A stretch of DNA of 64,000 bases, taken from positions 841,503 to 905,502 of the forward strand of contig CANTUR010000639.1 of assembly GCA_947683625.1 (NCBI GenBank), in the 5' to 3' direction. The position numbers were made by a program, and so were the translations under genes. Under the pieces are notes generated by a model. The model ran no database searches, was not told where the DNA came from, and saw only the letters and a program-made list of their open reading frames with translations. Below are positions 11,985-25,315 of this stretch, piece by piece (position 1 is the stretch's first letter; each line of letters begins with the position of its first letter). Origin of the DNA: Mallotus nudiflorus. Its lineage: Eukaryota > Streptophyta > Magnoliopsida > Malpighiales > Euphorbiaceae.

Positions 11985-12230
11985 TGTATTGAAAGGTTAT
12001 TGTATTGGCATAATAGCTTATATGCATCCAAGTTCCAGTGAATTATATTACTTAAGAATACTTTTTAATATTGTTAGAGGACTTAAGACATATGAAGATA
12101 TCAAAACTGTCTCGAGAATTTTGCATCCAACATTTCAATTTGCATATGATGCTCATGGTTTATTAGGAAATGATAGTAAATGGACATGTGCTTTAGAAGA
12201 ATCCATTTTCCATGCATCTTCTTCTTAATT
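11985..12230 (+). pseudogene. Helitron RepHel middle segment
   Basis: An open frame reads KGYCIGIIAYMHPSSSELYY and continues with LRILFNIVRGLKTYEDIKTV, TFQFAYDAHGLLGNDSKW and a terminal acidic LEE segment. It corresponds to the conserved 'GRI.Y.HP..GE.YYLR.LL' block that precedes the helicase in plant RepHel proteins. It is in the same direction as the Rep remnant at 9631 and the ATPase at 12500 and belongs to the same dead gene. Confidence 0.82.
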
Positions 12231-12499
12231 ATCTAATTTATTTACTATTTTGATAATTTATTGCAAAGTTAATGACCTAATAAAACTTTTTGAAATATTA
12301 TGGAAACATTTTGTCAATGATATCAAGCATTAATTAAGGACCACATTGTATGTTTCTATCGAATCAATATTGAAAAATAAAGTTTTGTTAGAATTTAAAA
12401 AAAATAATCGGAATAGCTCATCCATTTTGAATTTTGATTTGCCATAACCAAATTGTCCAATTAATTGCAATATAAACATCAAGTTGCTCCTCAAAAAGG

Positions 12500-13990
12500 T
12501 AAATTATGATATGGATGAGCAACGAGAGAAGCATATAAAGCTTCTATATTATTTAAATGATGAGCTGCAGAAGATTTATAATGACATTATTGATGTTGTA
12601 ATCGGTGGATCTGGATGTTGTTTATGGTTATAGTGGCACAGGAAAAACATATTTATATGAAACAATTTATCATTTTTTATAGCTAATGACATGTTTGTCA
12701 TGGTTGCCGCTTCATCTGGCATTGCATCTTTGTTATTATTCGATGGTCAAATGACTCATTCTAGATTTAGAATACCTTTAATTATTGATGAGCATTCAAG
12801 ATGAAAAAAAAAAGAACACAATTAGCTAGGTTAATTGAAGAAACTAAACTAATCATTTAGGATCAAGCACTTATAACCTACATATATTGTTTTGAAGCGA
12901 TCAATAGATCTTTAAGGGATATATTATGTGTTTTTGAATTTGATTGGGAGATGAAACCTTTTGCAGGTAAAACTGCTCTATTTGGCAAGATTTTCGATAA
13001 ATTCTTGCAATTGTTTTAGGAAGTAACAAAGAAGACATTATTAACACTTCTATTACACGTTCGCATTTATGGAAATCATTTAAAGTTTAAAAGCTAACGA
13101 TTAACATGTGGTTGACATCTTTAAACATGTCATGCAACAAAGTCGATGCACTTTTAAAATTTTCATAATGGTTTTTATTTGTCAGTGATGGAACAAAAAA
13201 AATGTTAGCATTATAATAGATGATGACGAGGTAAATTTTATTAAAATACCCAATAATTTGATTATAAAAAAATTTGATAATTCAATAATTAATGAGACTT
13301 TGAAAACAAATATTATGATCATTTACATAAACAAAGTAGAATGAATTGTAACTCCAATGAATGATGTTATGAATGTTATAAATCAGGAAATACTAAATTT
13401 AGTCTCCGAAGAGGAAAAAGTTTATTATAGCTCAGATTCAATTTGCTAGTCGAGGGCGATGAATTGGATGTTCTTTATTCGATCAAAATTTTAAATTCTC
13501 TAAACTTTAATGGATTCCCTTAACATGAATTGTGACTTAAAAAAAATTCTAGTTATGGTACTTTATATTATCATTCTAGGTATCAAGCTTTATAATGGTA
13601 CTTGGCTAATGGTTGTCAAATTAGGTGTGAAAATCATAGAAGCAATTATCTTAATGGTTCTTATTATGGCATAAAATTTTGAATACCTTAACTTATTTTG
13701 ACACATCATGATAATAAATGGTCATTTATATTAAAGAGACACTAGTTTCTAGTTAGAGTTTCTTATTGCATGACAATAACTAAAGTCAAGGTCAGACACT
13801 TAAACGAGTTGGCTTATATTTCCATGGTCATGTTTTTACACACAATCAATTATATGTCAGACTTTTTAGAGTTACTTATTATGATGGGATAAAAATATCG
13901 ATAAATAAACAAAAGATGCATGAAAATGGTGAATATATGCAGCATACTAGGAATATTGTATATCAATAAATTTTTTATGATATCGTTAGA
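12500..13990 (+). pseudogene. Helitron PIF1-like helicase remnant
   Basis: In shifting frames the order is YDMDEQREKHIKLL, a Walker A block VYGYSGTGKTYLYETI (near 12610-12660), MVAASSGIASLLLFDG, THSRFRIPL, FEAINRSLRDI and finally a LKRVGLYFHGHVFTHNQLYV piece with a RVTYYDGIKI-like block near 13860-13895, matching the C-terminal 'GQLYVA.SRV' helicase motif. This is the SF1 helicase half of RepHel that unwinds the donor strand. Walker A is intact but the remainder carries many stops. The end, NIVYQ..FYDI near 13950, is the usual RepHel C-terminus, and the RPA-like gene starts about 160 bases later. Confidence 0.85.
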
Positions 13991-14153
13991 ACATTCTTAC
14001 CACATGCTTTTTTTTTCCTATTGGTTTGTTATGTAAAATATACTATTCATTATTTTTTTGCCTTATCAAGAAGCATGTTTTGATAATTTTTTCTTATGTT
14101 CAATTGCTTAATCAAATTTATTTATTTTTTTCCTCCACAGTTAGTATAGCACC

Positions 14154-16600
14154 ATGTCTTATACAATGCTATCTAAAATTGATAATACATTAAAAAATAT
14201 TCAAATAAAAGTATGTATAGCTTGCATTTGAGAGTTTCAAACATTAGCAATTCCGAAGAGATATATAGTTTGGATTTTTTAATGCTTGAAGAAGATGCAT
14301 TCTAAATTTTTTCTTTATAACTTCTTTTCTAAATATGTTTGTCAAAAAAGAAATATTTTTTTTTTGTTACAGGCAAACATGATGCAAGGAACAACACTAA
14401 GACAATTAATTGATCATTTCAAACAAATGATGGTCGAGGGAAAGGTGTACCATATGTCTACTTTATAATCATACCTACATAATCAAGCTTCAAAGTTAGT
14501 AGTAATCTATAACATATCAAGCTATTTTGAAATACCTTTTTACGAGTTTTGGATGGTGAAGATAATCAGATACGCTTTGATAGGTTTGAGTTTCTCGGGT
14601 TTAAAGATGTTCGATCGAGGATTGGCAATAAGAATTTTTTAACTAGTATGGATGACATTACTGGTAAATCATATTAGAAAACACAATAAATAAGATAAAC
14701 ATTTTTTGCATACCTTATGGATTAGTTAAAAAAAAAATTTTGCCTTTTGTTGTTAATGCCATTTGTTAATTTTTCGTTTTTCTTTTTCCTTCATCGATGT
14801 CCTACCTTATATTTGTATCTATAGATATATTTGGATAGTTTATATTGATAAAAAATTTTGAGGAGATCTATATCGTAGATCAAATTGCAAAGAAAAAAAG
14901 ATTGAGATAAAAAAATGTTGAGTATGCATAACTACTTAAAATAATTTGTTGTTCTCCATATTGTGTTTATTTTCTATTGTTTCTATTTTTTAAAAAAAGT
15001 GTGCACAGGGATGATAAATTAGACATAACGCTATGGGATAATGTTGTCGGATTGTTTCCAAAGGACGATGTTCTAGATGCGGATTAGTATGGTCCTATTA
15101 TTGTTGTGTTCTTTTCAATGACTATAAGAAATTTAACGATATTTTTTTATTACACAAATTGTTTTTTTTACAAACATAATTATTTTTAAAAATCACATTG
15201 AATCGAATTTTTTTAATCTAACCAATATCTATTTGCAAAACTTATTAGCTCAAATTGTTGTTAACAATATGTCAACAACTACGTTTGTAATTAATTTCGA
15301 CATTCCTGAGATTGTTTCCATGAAGGACAGGTAATTCACTTCATTATTGATATAAATTTTTGCCCATAATCTTTATGGATCTTTTAAATTTTTGCGACCC
15401 TTTCTCTGCAGCCTCCATCAACCTTTTCAAAGAATATCGAAACTTGATGTTGAAATTCATTCTTCTAAGAACTTTGACATGGATAGAGAAACAAATTGTC
15501 ACATGATCCTAGCTTATGTCCCTTGATATTCACTCTAAAAAGGTGCGCAATAGCTTTTAAAAATATTTTCTTTGCTTTTATTTATTGTTTGTCCATTAAG
15601 ATTTGGTAATGTAATTTTTTTTCATATAATATTAAATTCACATGCAAGGCAATAATTAAAAGTGTCGATGCCATAGGCGAGTGGTGGTATAAAGCGTGCC
15701 CACAATGCAAGAGCAATGTTCAAAGTTATATTGAGTGGGTGTGGTGCAACAATTGCAAAGTACTGTGTGATCCTCCTATACACTATTAATGGTTTTTTTT
15801 TAAAAAAAAATTATTTAATCTTGTTACCTTTTTGTTGCCTGTAATTTTTTTTAGGCATAAATTGAATGCATTTGTTGAAGATGCAACTGAAGCAGCATCA
15901 TTCTTTATTTTTGGATGATTGGCTGATGATTTAATTGAGTTGCCTACCAGCACATTGGCAAATAATTACACGAATTGTATGTTGGTTTCACCTCTAATGA
16001 TGCACACTTATGGATTTAATTGAATTTTTTAGGTTGCTATCAGCAACAAGATAGGAGATCCATAAGATCTTTCTTTTAAGGTTGTGCATATATTTCGAGA
16101 TGATTATATGAGTTCTCAGATCAAGTAAAAAAAAAATGAAAAGGCCCTTTGGTGAATTATACCCTGCTTCATAGGTCCATTTCCCCTACTGCAGATAGAT
16201 AGTCCAAAAGATCCCTTGATTTTTCTAGCACTAAAAGTGGTCATATTAGTGGTGCATGCGAAGCTTCACATGCTATTAAGGTGCTAGTTACTTCAATAGC
16301 GATCAGTCAATTGTATGTGGATTTGTTTCCAAATGAATTGTCCGTCAAAAAAACATGCAAAAGGTTTTTTCCACAATGCCAAATTTGATGCCTATTTTTT
16401 TTTAAAAAAAATAATGTTATCTTTAAATTTGGCTAATTTTTTTTTTTAAATATTTCTAGGCTTGATAATTCCAGCACAGGTGACCTCTAGCCCCATTTCA
16501 AATGCAAACTCAAAAAAATTTATGATATTTGCATTTTTTTTTTTAAATTTAGGCAACTTACATTATTGAACTGTTGTATGTTATATCTAATACTTAATTT
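14154..16600 (+). pseudogene. RPA70-like gene of Helitron, copy 1
   Basis: Plant Helitrons often carry an RPA1-like single-strand DNA-binding gene. Here exons separated by T-rich introns give MSYTMLSKIDNTLKNIQIKV (14154); FKQMMVEGKVYHMSTL with an IPFYEFWMV-like piece and FSGLKMFDRGLAI (14370-14640), matching the DUF223/OB-fold-1 region; DDKLDITLWDNVVGLFPKDD (15010) and FVINFDIPEIVSMKDR (15280), matching OB fold 2; and WWYKACPQCKSN...WCNNCKV (15680-15760), the C4 zinc ribbon of the RPA C-terminal domain, followed by a DATEAASFFIFG-like piece at 15880. Several stops show decay. Splice acceptors such as TTTTTTGTTACAG at about 14372 are visible. It would act with RepHel by coating displaced strands. 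Exon limits are approximate. Confidence 0.8.
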
Positions 16601-17560
16601 AATATGCTTAACTTTTATATTATTTTATTTTATTTTATTTTCGTATTAGTATCAGTTTTGAAATGTTTTAATATTGCCAGCAATGAAGTGTGGGTAAACT
16701 TTCTCATTTAATTTATAAGTTGGAAGATGGTATTATATTAAATTATAATTTTTTTTATCCATTGTAGAAAATTGTAAAACGAAAATAAGATGAACAAGTA
16801 AAATTGATATAATATTAGAAGTTATTTTATAGTATAAGCATTTATTTTTTGGTAATTACTTATTAGATTAAAGACTAAATGCTTAATTTCAATTTCTTCT
16901 AAGGTATATTTTTATATATAATAATTTATTATTTTAAAATATATACATACAATTCGGAATAAATATATTAATTTTCTAACTGCTTCATAATTTTCTATTT
17001 TATAAATTTAATACATTTGATACATGAATGCTTTAATATTTATTAAATTTTCAATCTATTATATTAGAGGATCTGTATATTGCATATTACACGATTGACA
17101 AAATTCTAAATCTTGGTTTGATTTTTTTTTTCTTGTTAATTAAACTCCGTTTATATACACTGATAAAATTCTAATTACTTATTTCATAACAATATTTAGT
17201 AAATTTTTATATAAATTTATTTAAATTGAAAATTTTACTTGTTTTTGTCACGTACATACATATTTTGTTACGTTTTCAGTTACATGGATAAAATTTACTT
17301 TCCTTTAAGATTATTTCAATCAGTAGTTTAGTATGTCAATTCGTGTAGAAGATTAGGCAACCCAACTCATAATATAAAGAAATCTAATAGCTAAAAAAAA
17401 ACGTTTGGTTTTTATTTTATAATACAAATAAAAACTTGATATAATAATAGATTTCTCATCAAGAACGCCATATAGATCATGAAATCAAGACAGTTACACC
17501 AAAGTTAATATTGAACCATATTTGCTAATAAATTATGAAATCAAGACTTTTATTTGAATG
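16601..17560. other. AT-rich 3' flank of RPA copy 1
   Basis: No coding potential seen. The stretch is repeated almost base for base at about 24000-24940 and therefore belongs to the duplicated unit. Confidence 0.6.
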
Positions 17561-18545
17561 TTGTATATCAAAAGAATTTTTATGATATCGTTGTACATCG
17601 TTAGAACATTATTACCCAAGCTTTTGTTTTCCTATTGGTTTGCTATATAAGATATACTATTCATTTTTTTTTTTTGCCTTATCTAGAAGCATGTTATGAC
17701 AATTTTTTCTTATTTTTCAATTGCTTGATCGAATTTATTTTTTTTTCTTCCACAGTTAGTGCAGCACTATGTCTTATACAATGCTATCTAAAATTGATAA
17801 TACATCAAAAAATATTCAAATAAAAGTCTGTATAGCTCGCATTTAGAAGTTTGTAAACATTAGCAATTCGGAAGAGATATACAATTTGGAGTTTCTTAAG
17901 CTTAATGAAGATGCATTATAACTTTTTTTCTTTATAGCTTCTTTTCTAAATATGCTTGTCATAAAACAATTTTTTTTTTTGTAGGCAAACACGATGCAAG
18001 GAACAATAGTGAGACAATTAATTTGATCATTTCAAACAAATGATGGTTGAGGGAAAGGTGTTATGACCCCAATTTTTTTATAAATTATAAAATTAAATTA
18101 TGAAATATGCAGTGTTAATAAATATTTTTATTAATGAGGATTTTAATATTTTTGATGTTATTATTATTTTATTTATTTATTTTATTAAATTGAGATGTTT
18201 GGTTATTGTGAAATTAAATTTTATTTTGAGAGTTATTATTTATTATATTATTATTTGGCATTGTTGCTAGATTAAAAATTAAAGTTAAATTTTATTGTTA
18301 TTTATTATTTAATATTATTAATATTAATTTGGGGATTAATTATTGTTAATTAAGATTTGATTATTATTATTATTTGTGGTGTACTTTTATTAAATCTAAA
18401 TTAATTGATATATATATATATAGTGTGGTGGAGAATAATTGGGAAGATATTTTATTTTTAAATTATATTATAGTTGTACTATTTGTACCATATAAAAGAA
18501 TAATAATATATATTTTGATATTTTGTGGTGTTAAATAAATATATG

Positions 18546-18550
<5 letters not shown>

Positions 18551-18639
<89 letters not shown>
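18551..18639. repeat. (AT)n microsatellite
   Basis: About 89 bases of uninterrupted AT repeat in the family C LTR. Confidence 0.97.
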
Positions 18640-18644
<5 letters not shown>

Positions 18645-20294
18645 AGTTAATAAATATGTATGTAGATATATATATATGCTTGTGTGTGAGTGGTGTGTGC
18701 AAATGCGTGTATATATGTATATACATATATATTTTTTAATTAAAAAAAAAGTGGGCAGCATTTTTTCAATTAGCAGCTATTTCTTTTTTTTTTCTTCTTC
18801 TTCTCATGCCTAACCAAACCTCCGCACGCCATCACCTCAGCTCACTGGACTGCCACCATTAGCAACACCAATAGTAGCACTAGCAGCAGTGGAGGACAAC
18901 ACTGTGTTAACATTGCAGTTCGGTCACCGGCGAGGGATCCAATCAAGCTTAGACTTGTTTTGAAGTTCACGCTACAAGCTTCGACAATACATGGTTCTTT
19001 TCGAGTGGTTCAACCAGTAAAAGTTCCGAAAACTCGATTTTATATTTTGGTTAATATGTTTAACTTGATTTTATTTGGAGATGTGACAATTAGATAAATT
19101 GATTTTTGAGCTAAGATCTACCTAAATATTATATTTGTGTATTTTTTGAAATTATTTAAAAATACATATTTTTCGGGCTCGGTTATTGTTCACATGGTCC
19201 TAGGTCTGAAAATTTTCTTATTTCTATTAAATTCTATAAATTATTTAAAGCAAGTTTTGTGAATGAAGTTTAATTAAATTACATACCAAATTTTTATTAC
19301 GAATTTTTGAATGTTTATGTAAAAAATAGAATTTTTGGAGAAATTAATATAAAGGAGTAAATTTTATATTTTAATTGAAATTATTAGTAATTATTGTGTT
19401 TTAGATAATTTTTGAATAATAGTTGGTATTAAAATAATTTCTATAAATCAATTACTATTTTTAGCTAATTAATATTAATTTCTGGACTTATATCCAAATA
19501 ACAATTTTAATTATTAATTTGAACTTAAATGAGTTTTAATTGTTTAAATTAGATAATTTAATAATTTAATTGATTATCTGTAATTAAATGCTATTTAATT
19601 TAGAATATTTAAAAGAATGGGTTTAATTATTATTATTTATTTATATTTGAAATTTTATTATTTAATTTGGAAAATAAATATTTTTTATGCTTTTATTATA
19701 TAAATAAGTTGATTTTGATATTTAAATGAGATTTTTATAATTTTGGTTGAAATATTTGGTACTTGTTATTTAAATGAGATTTTTATAATTTTGAATGAAT
19801 GAATGGTATTTATTATTAGTTTATTTATTGTGGTATTTGATTGAATTTTGATAGTTTATGTCTACATATGTATTTTGGAAGTTAGCAAATTATTTGATTT
19901 TAATTGAATTTCTGGTTAATTATTTTGTTTTAAACTATTTATGGATTAATAAAAGTATATATGTAATTTTAATATTATTTCCCATTTATTAGTTAATTTG
20001 TGATAATTTTGGAACAATATGTGAATAATAAATTTATTTATTATTTTTTAGGTTAAATGAGTATTTTATTATTTGTATGATGTTAAATAGTAATTTTAAT
20101 AATTATTTGCAATATATGCTAATTTAATTGTAAAATGGGAATTTGATTCCATTTATGAATTTTATTAGCAAATATTATTTAAAAGCTAGAATTGTATTAT
20201 TTAGTTGGAAAATAAAGGTTTTTAATATTTTTATGAGACATTTTAGTGATTTGAGAAGTTATTATATTTTTATGATTTTTGGATGAATTATTTG

Positions 20295-20298
<4 letters not shown>

Positions 20299-20384
<86 letters not shown>
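20299..20384. repeat. (TA)n microsatellite
   Basis: About 86 bases of uninterrupted TA repeat in the same LTR. Confidence 0.97.
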
Positions 20385-20389
<5 letters not shown>

Positions 20390-23300
20390 ATTGTTGAGAT
20401 TCGGTTGGGCATTATGAATAGTTCGGGGGGCCCAACCCGAACAGTTAAACTTATGTGTTATAAAATTTTTTTTAGTACAGGATCGACCCTACTTTTGTAA
20501 GAAGATGTCTATTTTACAGAGAAGACTCTGTCAAATATTCGGTGGATTTCTCATAAAACGTGACAACTAGTCCGAGTCTAATTTTAAAATTTTGATCGAG
20601 TTGTATTTAGGTCAAGTCATTCTTAGAAATTCTTGAGTTATTAACTTAGAAATTTTAATAATATTTTTTTTCTTTAGTTGCGTTACGAGCTAGGCTAACT
20701 AGATAGGGCCAGCCGAACCGGAATAGCAGAGCACAATAGTACAGTGAGTTATCATTATATATATGCATTTCACTTAGAATAAATATTTTGTGAGCATCCA
20801 TGATTTAAATAATGTTAATTTAAATATGAATTATTTATTTAAATGTTTATATTTATATTTTGTATATATATAGGATATATTTTATATATTTCCTTGAAAA
20901 TGGATGCTACCATGTTTAAATTATGCATTTCATTATTATTTTTATAATTATAAGTATGATTTGGATGATAGTTGTAGAACATGTCACCTAGTGGGCTACG
21001 CTAGGACTATTGTGCAACAATATGGTAGATTTTAGGCTGAGAATCTGATTATTTGATTATGAAATTGAATATTGAGATTAATGGTTATTGGGTTGTGGAT
21101 CCTCGGTTAACCTAGTGTACTTGGAGCCAGTCATGCCGGTAGTGAGATTGCGGATCTTCGGTTGACCTAGTGTATTCGGGACCAGTCTACTACCTTAAGT
21201 TGGATAAATAAATATTTGAAGTTATGAATAAGTCAGTTGGCTATTGGTTATGTGATTGAGGTTACAGACTATTTAGGATTTTGCTCCGATCCTCCACCTA
21301 AAAATTTTCCTATATTTATTATTGCATTGAAAAAGTGATTTTTGACATGTGTATGAAATGCATGTATATCATATTATATAAATATAAATATATTGTTATA
21401 TTGATGCCTGAATAATTGTATTATATAGTGCATGTATATATATATAATAATAATTCACCCAGTGAGGTCTGACTCCTCTTAATATTTTTTTTAGGATCTT
21501 CTACTTCAGACCTCCCTAGTAGAACTATTCGTCAAACTCTTTTCTCTCCGGATGATTTATGTAAATATTGAATCATTGCTTTTTTTGTATTTTAGTAATC
21601 ACTGCAGTAGTAGTGTTTATTATTGTAGCACTGTGTTGTATTAGTTTTGTATTTGAGTATTGTATGAAGATATGTTATTGTTATGATATAAAGATTTATT
21701 TTATATTAATTAAATTTGTAATTTTGGTTTTTTTTTTTTGTTCTTTTTATTTATGTTTTTATTTTAAGGCTTGCTATGAGTTTCAGATTCGAAAGAATTC
21801 TCGTTCCCTAACACTAGTCATGACTCCCCGGTTTGGGTCGTGATAAAAGGTGTACCATATGTCTACTTTATCATCATATCGAAACAATCAAGCTTTAAAG
21901 TCAGTTGTAATCCATACTAGATCAAGCTACTTCGAAATACCTTTTTGCGAGTTTTGGATAGTAAAGATAATTAGATACCCTTTGATAAATTCGAGTTTCT
22001 CAGGTTTGAAGATGTTCGATCAAGGGTTGGCAATAAGACTTTTTTAACTAGTATGGCTAATATTGCTGGTAAATCATATTAGAAAACATAATAAATAAGA
22101 CAAACATTTTTTCACATACCTTATGGATTAGTCAAAAAATATTTTTGCCTTTTATCTTTGATGCCATTTGTTATTTTTCATTTTCGTTTTTCAATGCCCT
22201 GACCTTATATTTGTATGTATAGATATATTTGGATAGGTTATATCAATCGAAAAATTTGAGGAAATCTATATCGTCAATCGAATTGCAAAGAAAAAAAGGA
22301 TTGAGATAAAAAAAAAATGCTAAGTATGCATAGCTACTTAAATAATTTGTTGTTCTCTACATTGTGTGTCTTTTCTACTTATTCTATTTTTTTTCTAAAA
22401 AAAGTGTGCATAGGGATGATAAATTAGATATAATGCTATGGGATAAGGTTGTCAGATTGTTTCTAAAGGACGATGTTCTTGATGCGGATCAATATGGTCC
22501 TCTTATTGTTACGTTCCTTTTTATGACTATAAGAAATTTAATGATATTTTTTTATTCCACAAATTGTATTTTTTGTTTTACAAACATGATTATTTTAAAA
22601 AATCACATTGAATCAAATTTTTTAATCTAATCAATATCTATTTACGTAACTTTATAGCTGAAATTGATGTTAACAATGCGTCGTTGACTAGGTTTCTAAT
22701 TAATTATGACATTCGTGAGATTGTTTCCATGAAAGACAGATAATTCACTTCATTATTGATATAATTTTTTTCCTATGATCTTTCTAGATCTTTTAAATTT
22801 TTGCAACCATTTCTCTGTAGCCTTTATCAAACTTTTCAAAGAATATCGGAACTTGATGTTGAAATTCATTCTTCTAAAAATATTTATATGGATAGAGAAA
22901 CAAATCATTACACGATTGCCCAACTTCTATCGCTTGATATTCACTCTGATAAGGTGCGCAATAGCTTTTAAAAATATTTTCTTTGCTTTTATATATTGTT
23001 TGTCCATTAAGATTTTGTGATGTAATTTTTTTTATATATAATATTAAATTCACATGCAAGGCAACAATCAAAAGTGTCAATGCCATAGGTGGGCGGTGAT
23101 ATCAAGCATGCCCACAGTGCAAGAGCAACATTCAAAGTTATATTGAGCAAGTGTGGTGCAATAATTGTGGAGTATTGTGCAATCATCCTATACAATAGTA
23201 ATGGTTTATATATATATATTACTTAATCTTGTTACCTTTTTTTTACCTATAATTTTTTTATTTATTTTAGGTATAAGTTGAATGAGTCTGTTGATGATGC

Positions 23301-23960
23301 AATTGAAGCAACATCATTTTTTATTTTTGGATGATTGGCTACTAATTTAATCGAGTTTCTTGTCAACACAATGGCAAATAGTTACAAGAATTGTATGTCG
23401 GTTTCACCCTTGATGACACACATTTATGGATTTGATAGAATTTTTTAGGTTGTTTTATCAGCAACAAGATAGAAGATCCATACGAATTTTCTTTGAAGGT
23501 TGTGCATATATTTCCAGATGATTATATGAGTACTCCGATCAAGTGAAAAAAAATTTTTAAGGCCCTTCGGCGAATTCTATCCTGCTTCACAAGCCCATTT
23601 CTTCTACCGCAGGCAGATTGTCCAAAAGATCCCTTGATTTTTCTAGTAGTGAAAGTGGTCATATTGATGATATATCAGAAGCTTCACATGCTATTGAAGT
23701 AGTGAAGTAGCGATCAATCAATTCCAAGTGGAATTGTTTCCAGATGAATCACCCATCAAAAAAACATGCACAAAATTTTTTCCACAATGCCAAATTTGAT
23801 GCCTATTTTTTTTTTTTAAAAAAAATAAATGTTATCTTTAAATTTGGCTAATTGTTTTTTTATATATATATTTCTAGGCTTGACGATTCCAGCAAAGGTA
23901 ACCTCTAACGCCATTTCTAATGCAAAGTAAAAAAAACTTTTGCCACTTATTATGAACTGT

Positions 23961-25315
23961 TTGCATTTCTTTTAATTTGGGCAACGTAGGTTAATGAACT
24001 TTTGTATGTTATATCTAATACTTAATTTAATATGCTCAACTTTTATATTATTTTATTTTATTTTCATATTAGTATCAATTTTGAAATGTTTTACTATTGC
24101 CGCAGCGAAATGCAGGTAAACTTTCTCATTTATAAGTTGGAAGATGGTATTTTATTAAATTATAATTAATTTTATCCACTGTAGAAAATTGTTCAACAAG
24201 TATAGAATGAACAAGTAAAATTGTTATAATATTAGAAGTTATTTTATAGTATAAGCATTTATTTTTTGGTAATTACTTATTAGATTAAAGACTAAATGCT
24301 TAATTTCAATTTCTTTTAAGGTATATTTTATATATAATAATTTGTTATTTTAAAACATATACATACGATTCGCAATAAATACATTAATTTTATAATTGCT
24401 TCATAATTTTCTATTTTATAAATTTAATACATTAATTTTATATTAATGATTTTAATATTTATTAAATTTTCAATCTAATTATATTGGAGGATCAATTGTA
24501 TATTGCATATGACACGATTGACGAAATTCTAAATCTTGGTTTGATTTTTTTTTTCTTGTTAATTAAACTCCATTTATATACACTGATAAAATTCTAATCA
24601 CTTATTTCATAAAAAATATTTAGTAAATTTTTATATAAATTTATTTAAATTGAAAATTTTACTTACTTTCTTTTTTATCACCTACATACATATTTTGTTA
24701 CTTTTTCAGTTACATGGATAAAATTTATTTTCCTTTAAGATTATTTCGATCAGTAGTTTAGTATGTCAATTCGTTTAGAAGATTAGGCAACCCAACTCAT
24801 AATATAAAGAAATCTAATAGCTAAAGAAAAAACGTTTGGTTTTTGTTTTATAATACAAATAAAAACTTGATATAATAATAGATTTCTCATCAAGAGCGCC
24901 ATATAAATTATGAAATCAAGACATTTACACCATAAAACTAAATAAATGAGTTAAATTTGCAACGAGTAAAAACGTACATCTTCTTACACCATAAATCTAT
25001 GTTAAAAACTCTTTCCACTTTCTATAGATTTTGCTTCTCCCCCATGTTCTAGTTTTTTTTTTTTTTTTTTGCTATCTCTAGTGGCTACTTTGATTGGTAG
25101 TTGCCAATTTTTTTTCTGACGCACTTTTCTTCCACTTCTTCATATAAATAGATTTTTTGCTCTCTTTTTTTGTGTTTTTTTTTTTCATTTAATCTCTTGT
25201 ACGTCTAGGGTGTTATCGCTTTCTTCATTTACTTTTGGATTTTATGGTTTTACAAAAATTTATACTTCTTTTGCTCTATATGGAAAGATTCTATGATATA
25301 AAGCAAAACAAGTCT
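23961..25315. other. AT-rich 3' flank of RPA copy 2 and unassigned sequence
   Basis: Up to about 24940 this repeats the flank of copy 1. 24940-25315 is T-rich with nothing recognisable. The 3' end of the autonomous Helitron (hairpin plus CTRR) should be in this area, but no candidate with a convincing hairpin was seen. Confidence 0.5.

Larger units (their letters stand above)
13960..17560 (+). repeat. Tandem duplication unit 1 (~3.6 kb, RPA-like gene copy 1)
   Basis: The block starting ATATCAATAAATTTTTTATGATATCGTTAGAAC is repeated from about 17565 (ATATCAAAAGAATTTTTATGATATCG). Both run through the same RPA-like gene to the same AT-rich 3' flank ending near CATCAAGAACGCCATATAGAT. By eye the copies are close to 90% alike. 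The second copy, without the LTR at 18059-21845, has almost the same length. Confidence 0.85.
18059..21845 (+). mobile_element. Solo LTR, family C, inside RPA copy 2
   Basis: Starts TGTTATGACCCC and ends TTTGGGTCGTGATA (expected CA mutated to TA). A perfect TSD, AAAGG, lies at 18054-18058 and 21846-21850, and unit 1 of the duplication supplies the empty site. Length is 3787 bp, lengthened by two (AT)n runs. The internal landmarks are those of the other family C copies: ATATGCAGTGTTAATAAAT near the start, a pyrimidine-rich then GC-richer leader at 18780-18960, ATGTCTATTTTACAGAG near 20505, and GTGAGGTCTGACTCC near 21462. No coding region, primer-binding site or polypurine tract is seen. Confidence 0.92.
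17769..23960 (+). pseudogene. RPA70-like gene of Helitron, copy 2, split by an LTR
   Basis: Starts ATGTCTTATACAATGC at 17769 like copy 1. The exon encoding the EGKVYHMSTL block is cut between AAAGG and TGTACC: its left part ends at 18058 and it resumes at 21851 after the LTR and its TSD. Downstream pieces are IPFCEFWIVKIIRYPLI, FSGLKMFDQGLAIRLF, DKLDIMLWDKVVRLFLKDDV (22415), EIVSMKDR (22715), and the zinc ribbon QACPQCKSN...WCNNCGVLC (23100-23180). It keeps an open ...DQGLAIRLF block where copy 1 has similar sequence, so the copies decayed separately. Non-functional through the insertion and stops. Confidence 0.8.
17565..24940 (+). repeat. Tandem duplication unit 2 (~3.6 kb without the inserted LTR)
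   Basis: Second copy of the 13960-17560 block: about 494 bases before, and about 3.1 kb after, a family C LTR inserted at 18059-21845. The LTR must be younger than the duplication, because unit 1 has the empty site (GGGAAAGGTGTACCATATG near 14440). Confidence 0.85.

Noticed and set aside
18463..18761. Ile/Tyr repeat frames (also 20197-20500)
   Set aside because: Translation of (AT)n microsatellites; not genes.
25075..25085. CTAG as 3' end of the autonomous Helitron
   Set aside because: No hairpin lies within the preceding 20 bases; the preceding sequence is a T homopolymer.
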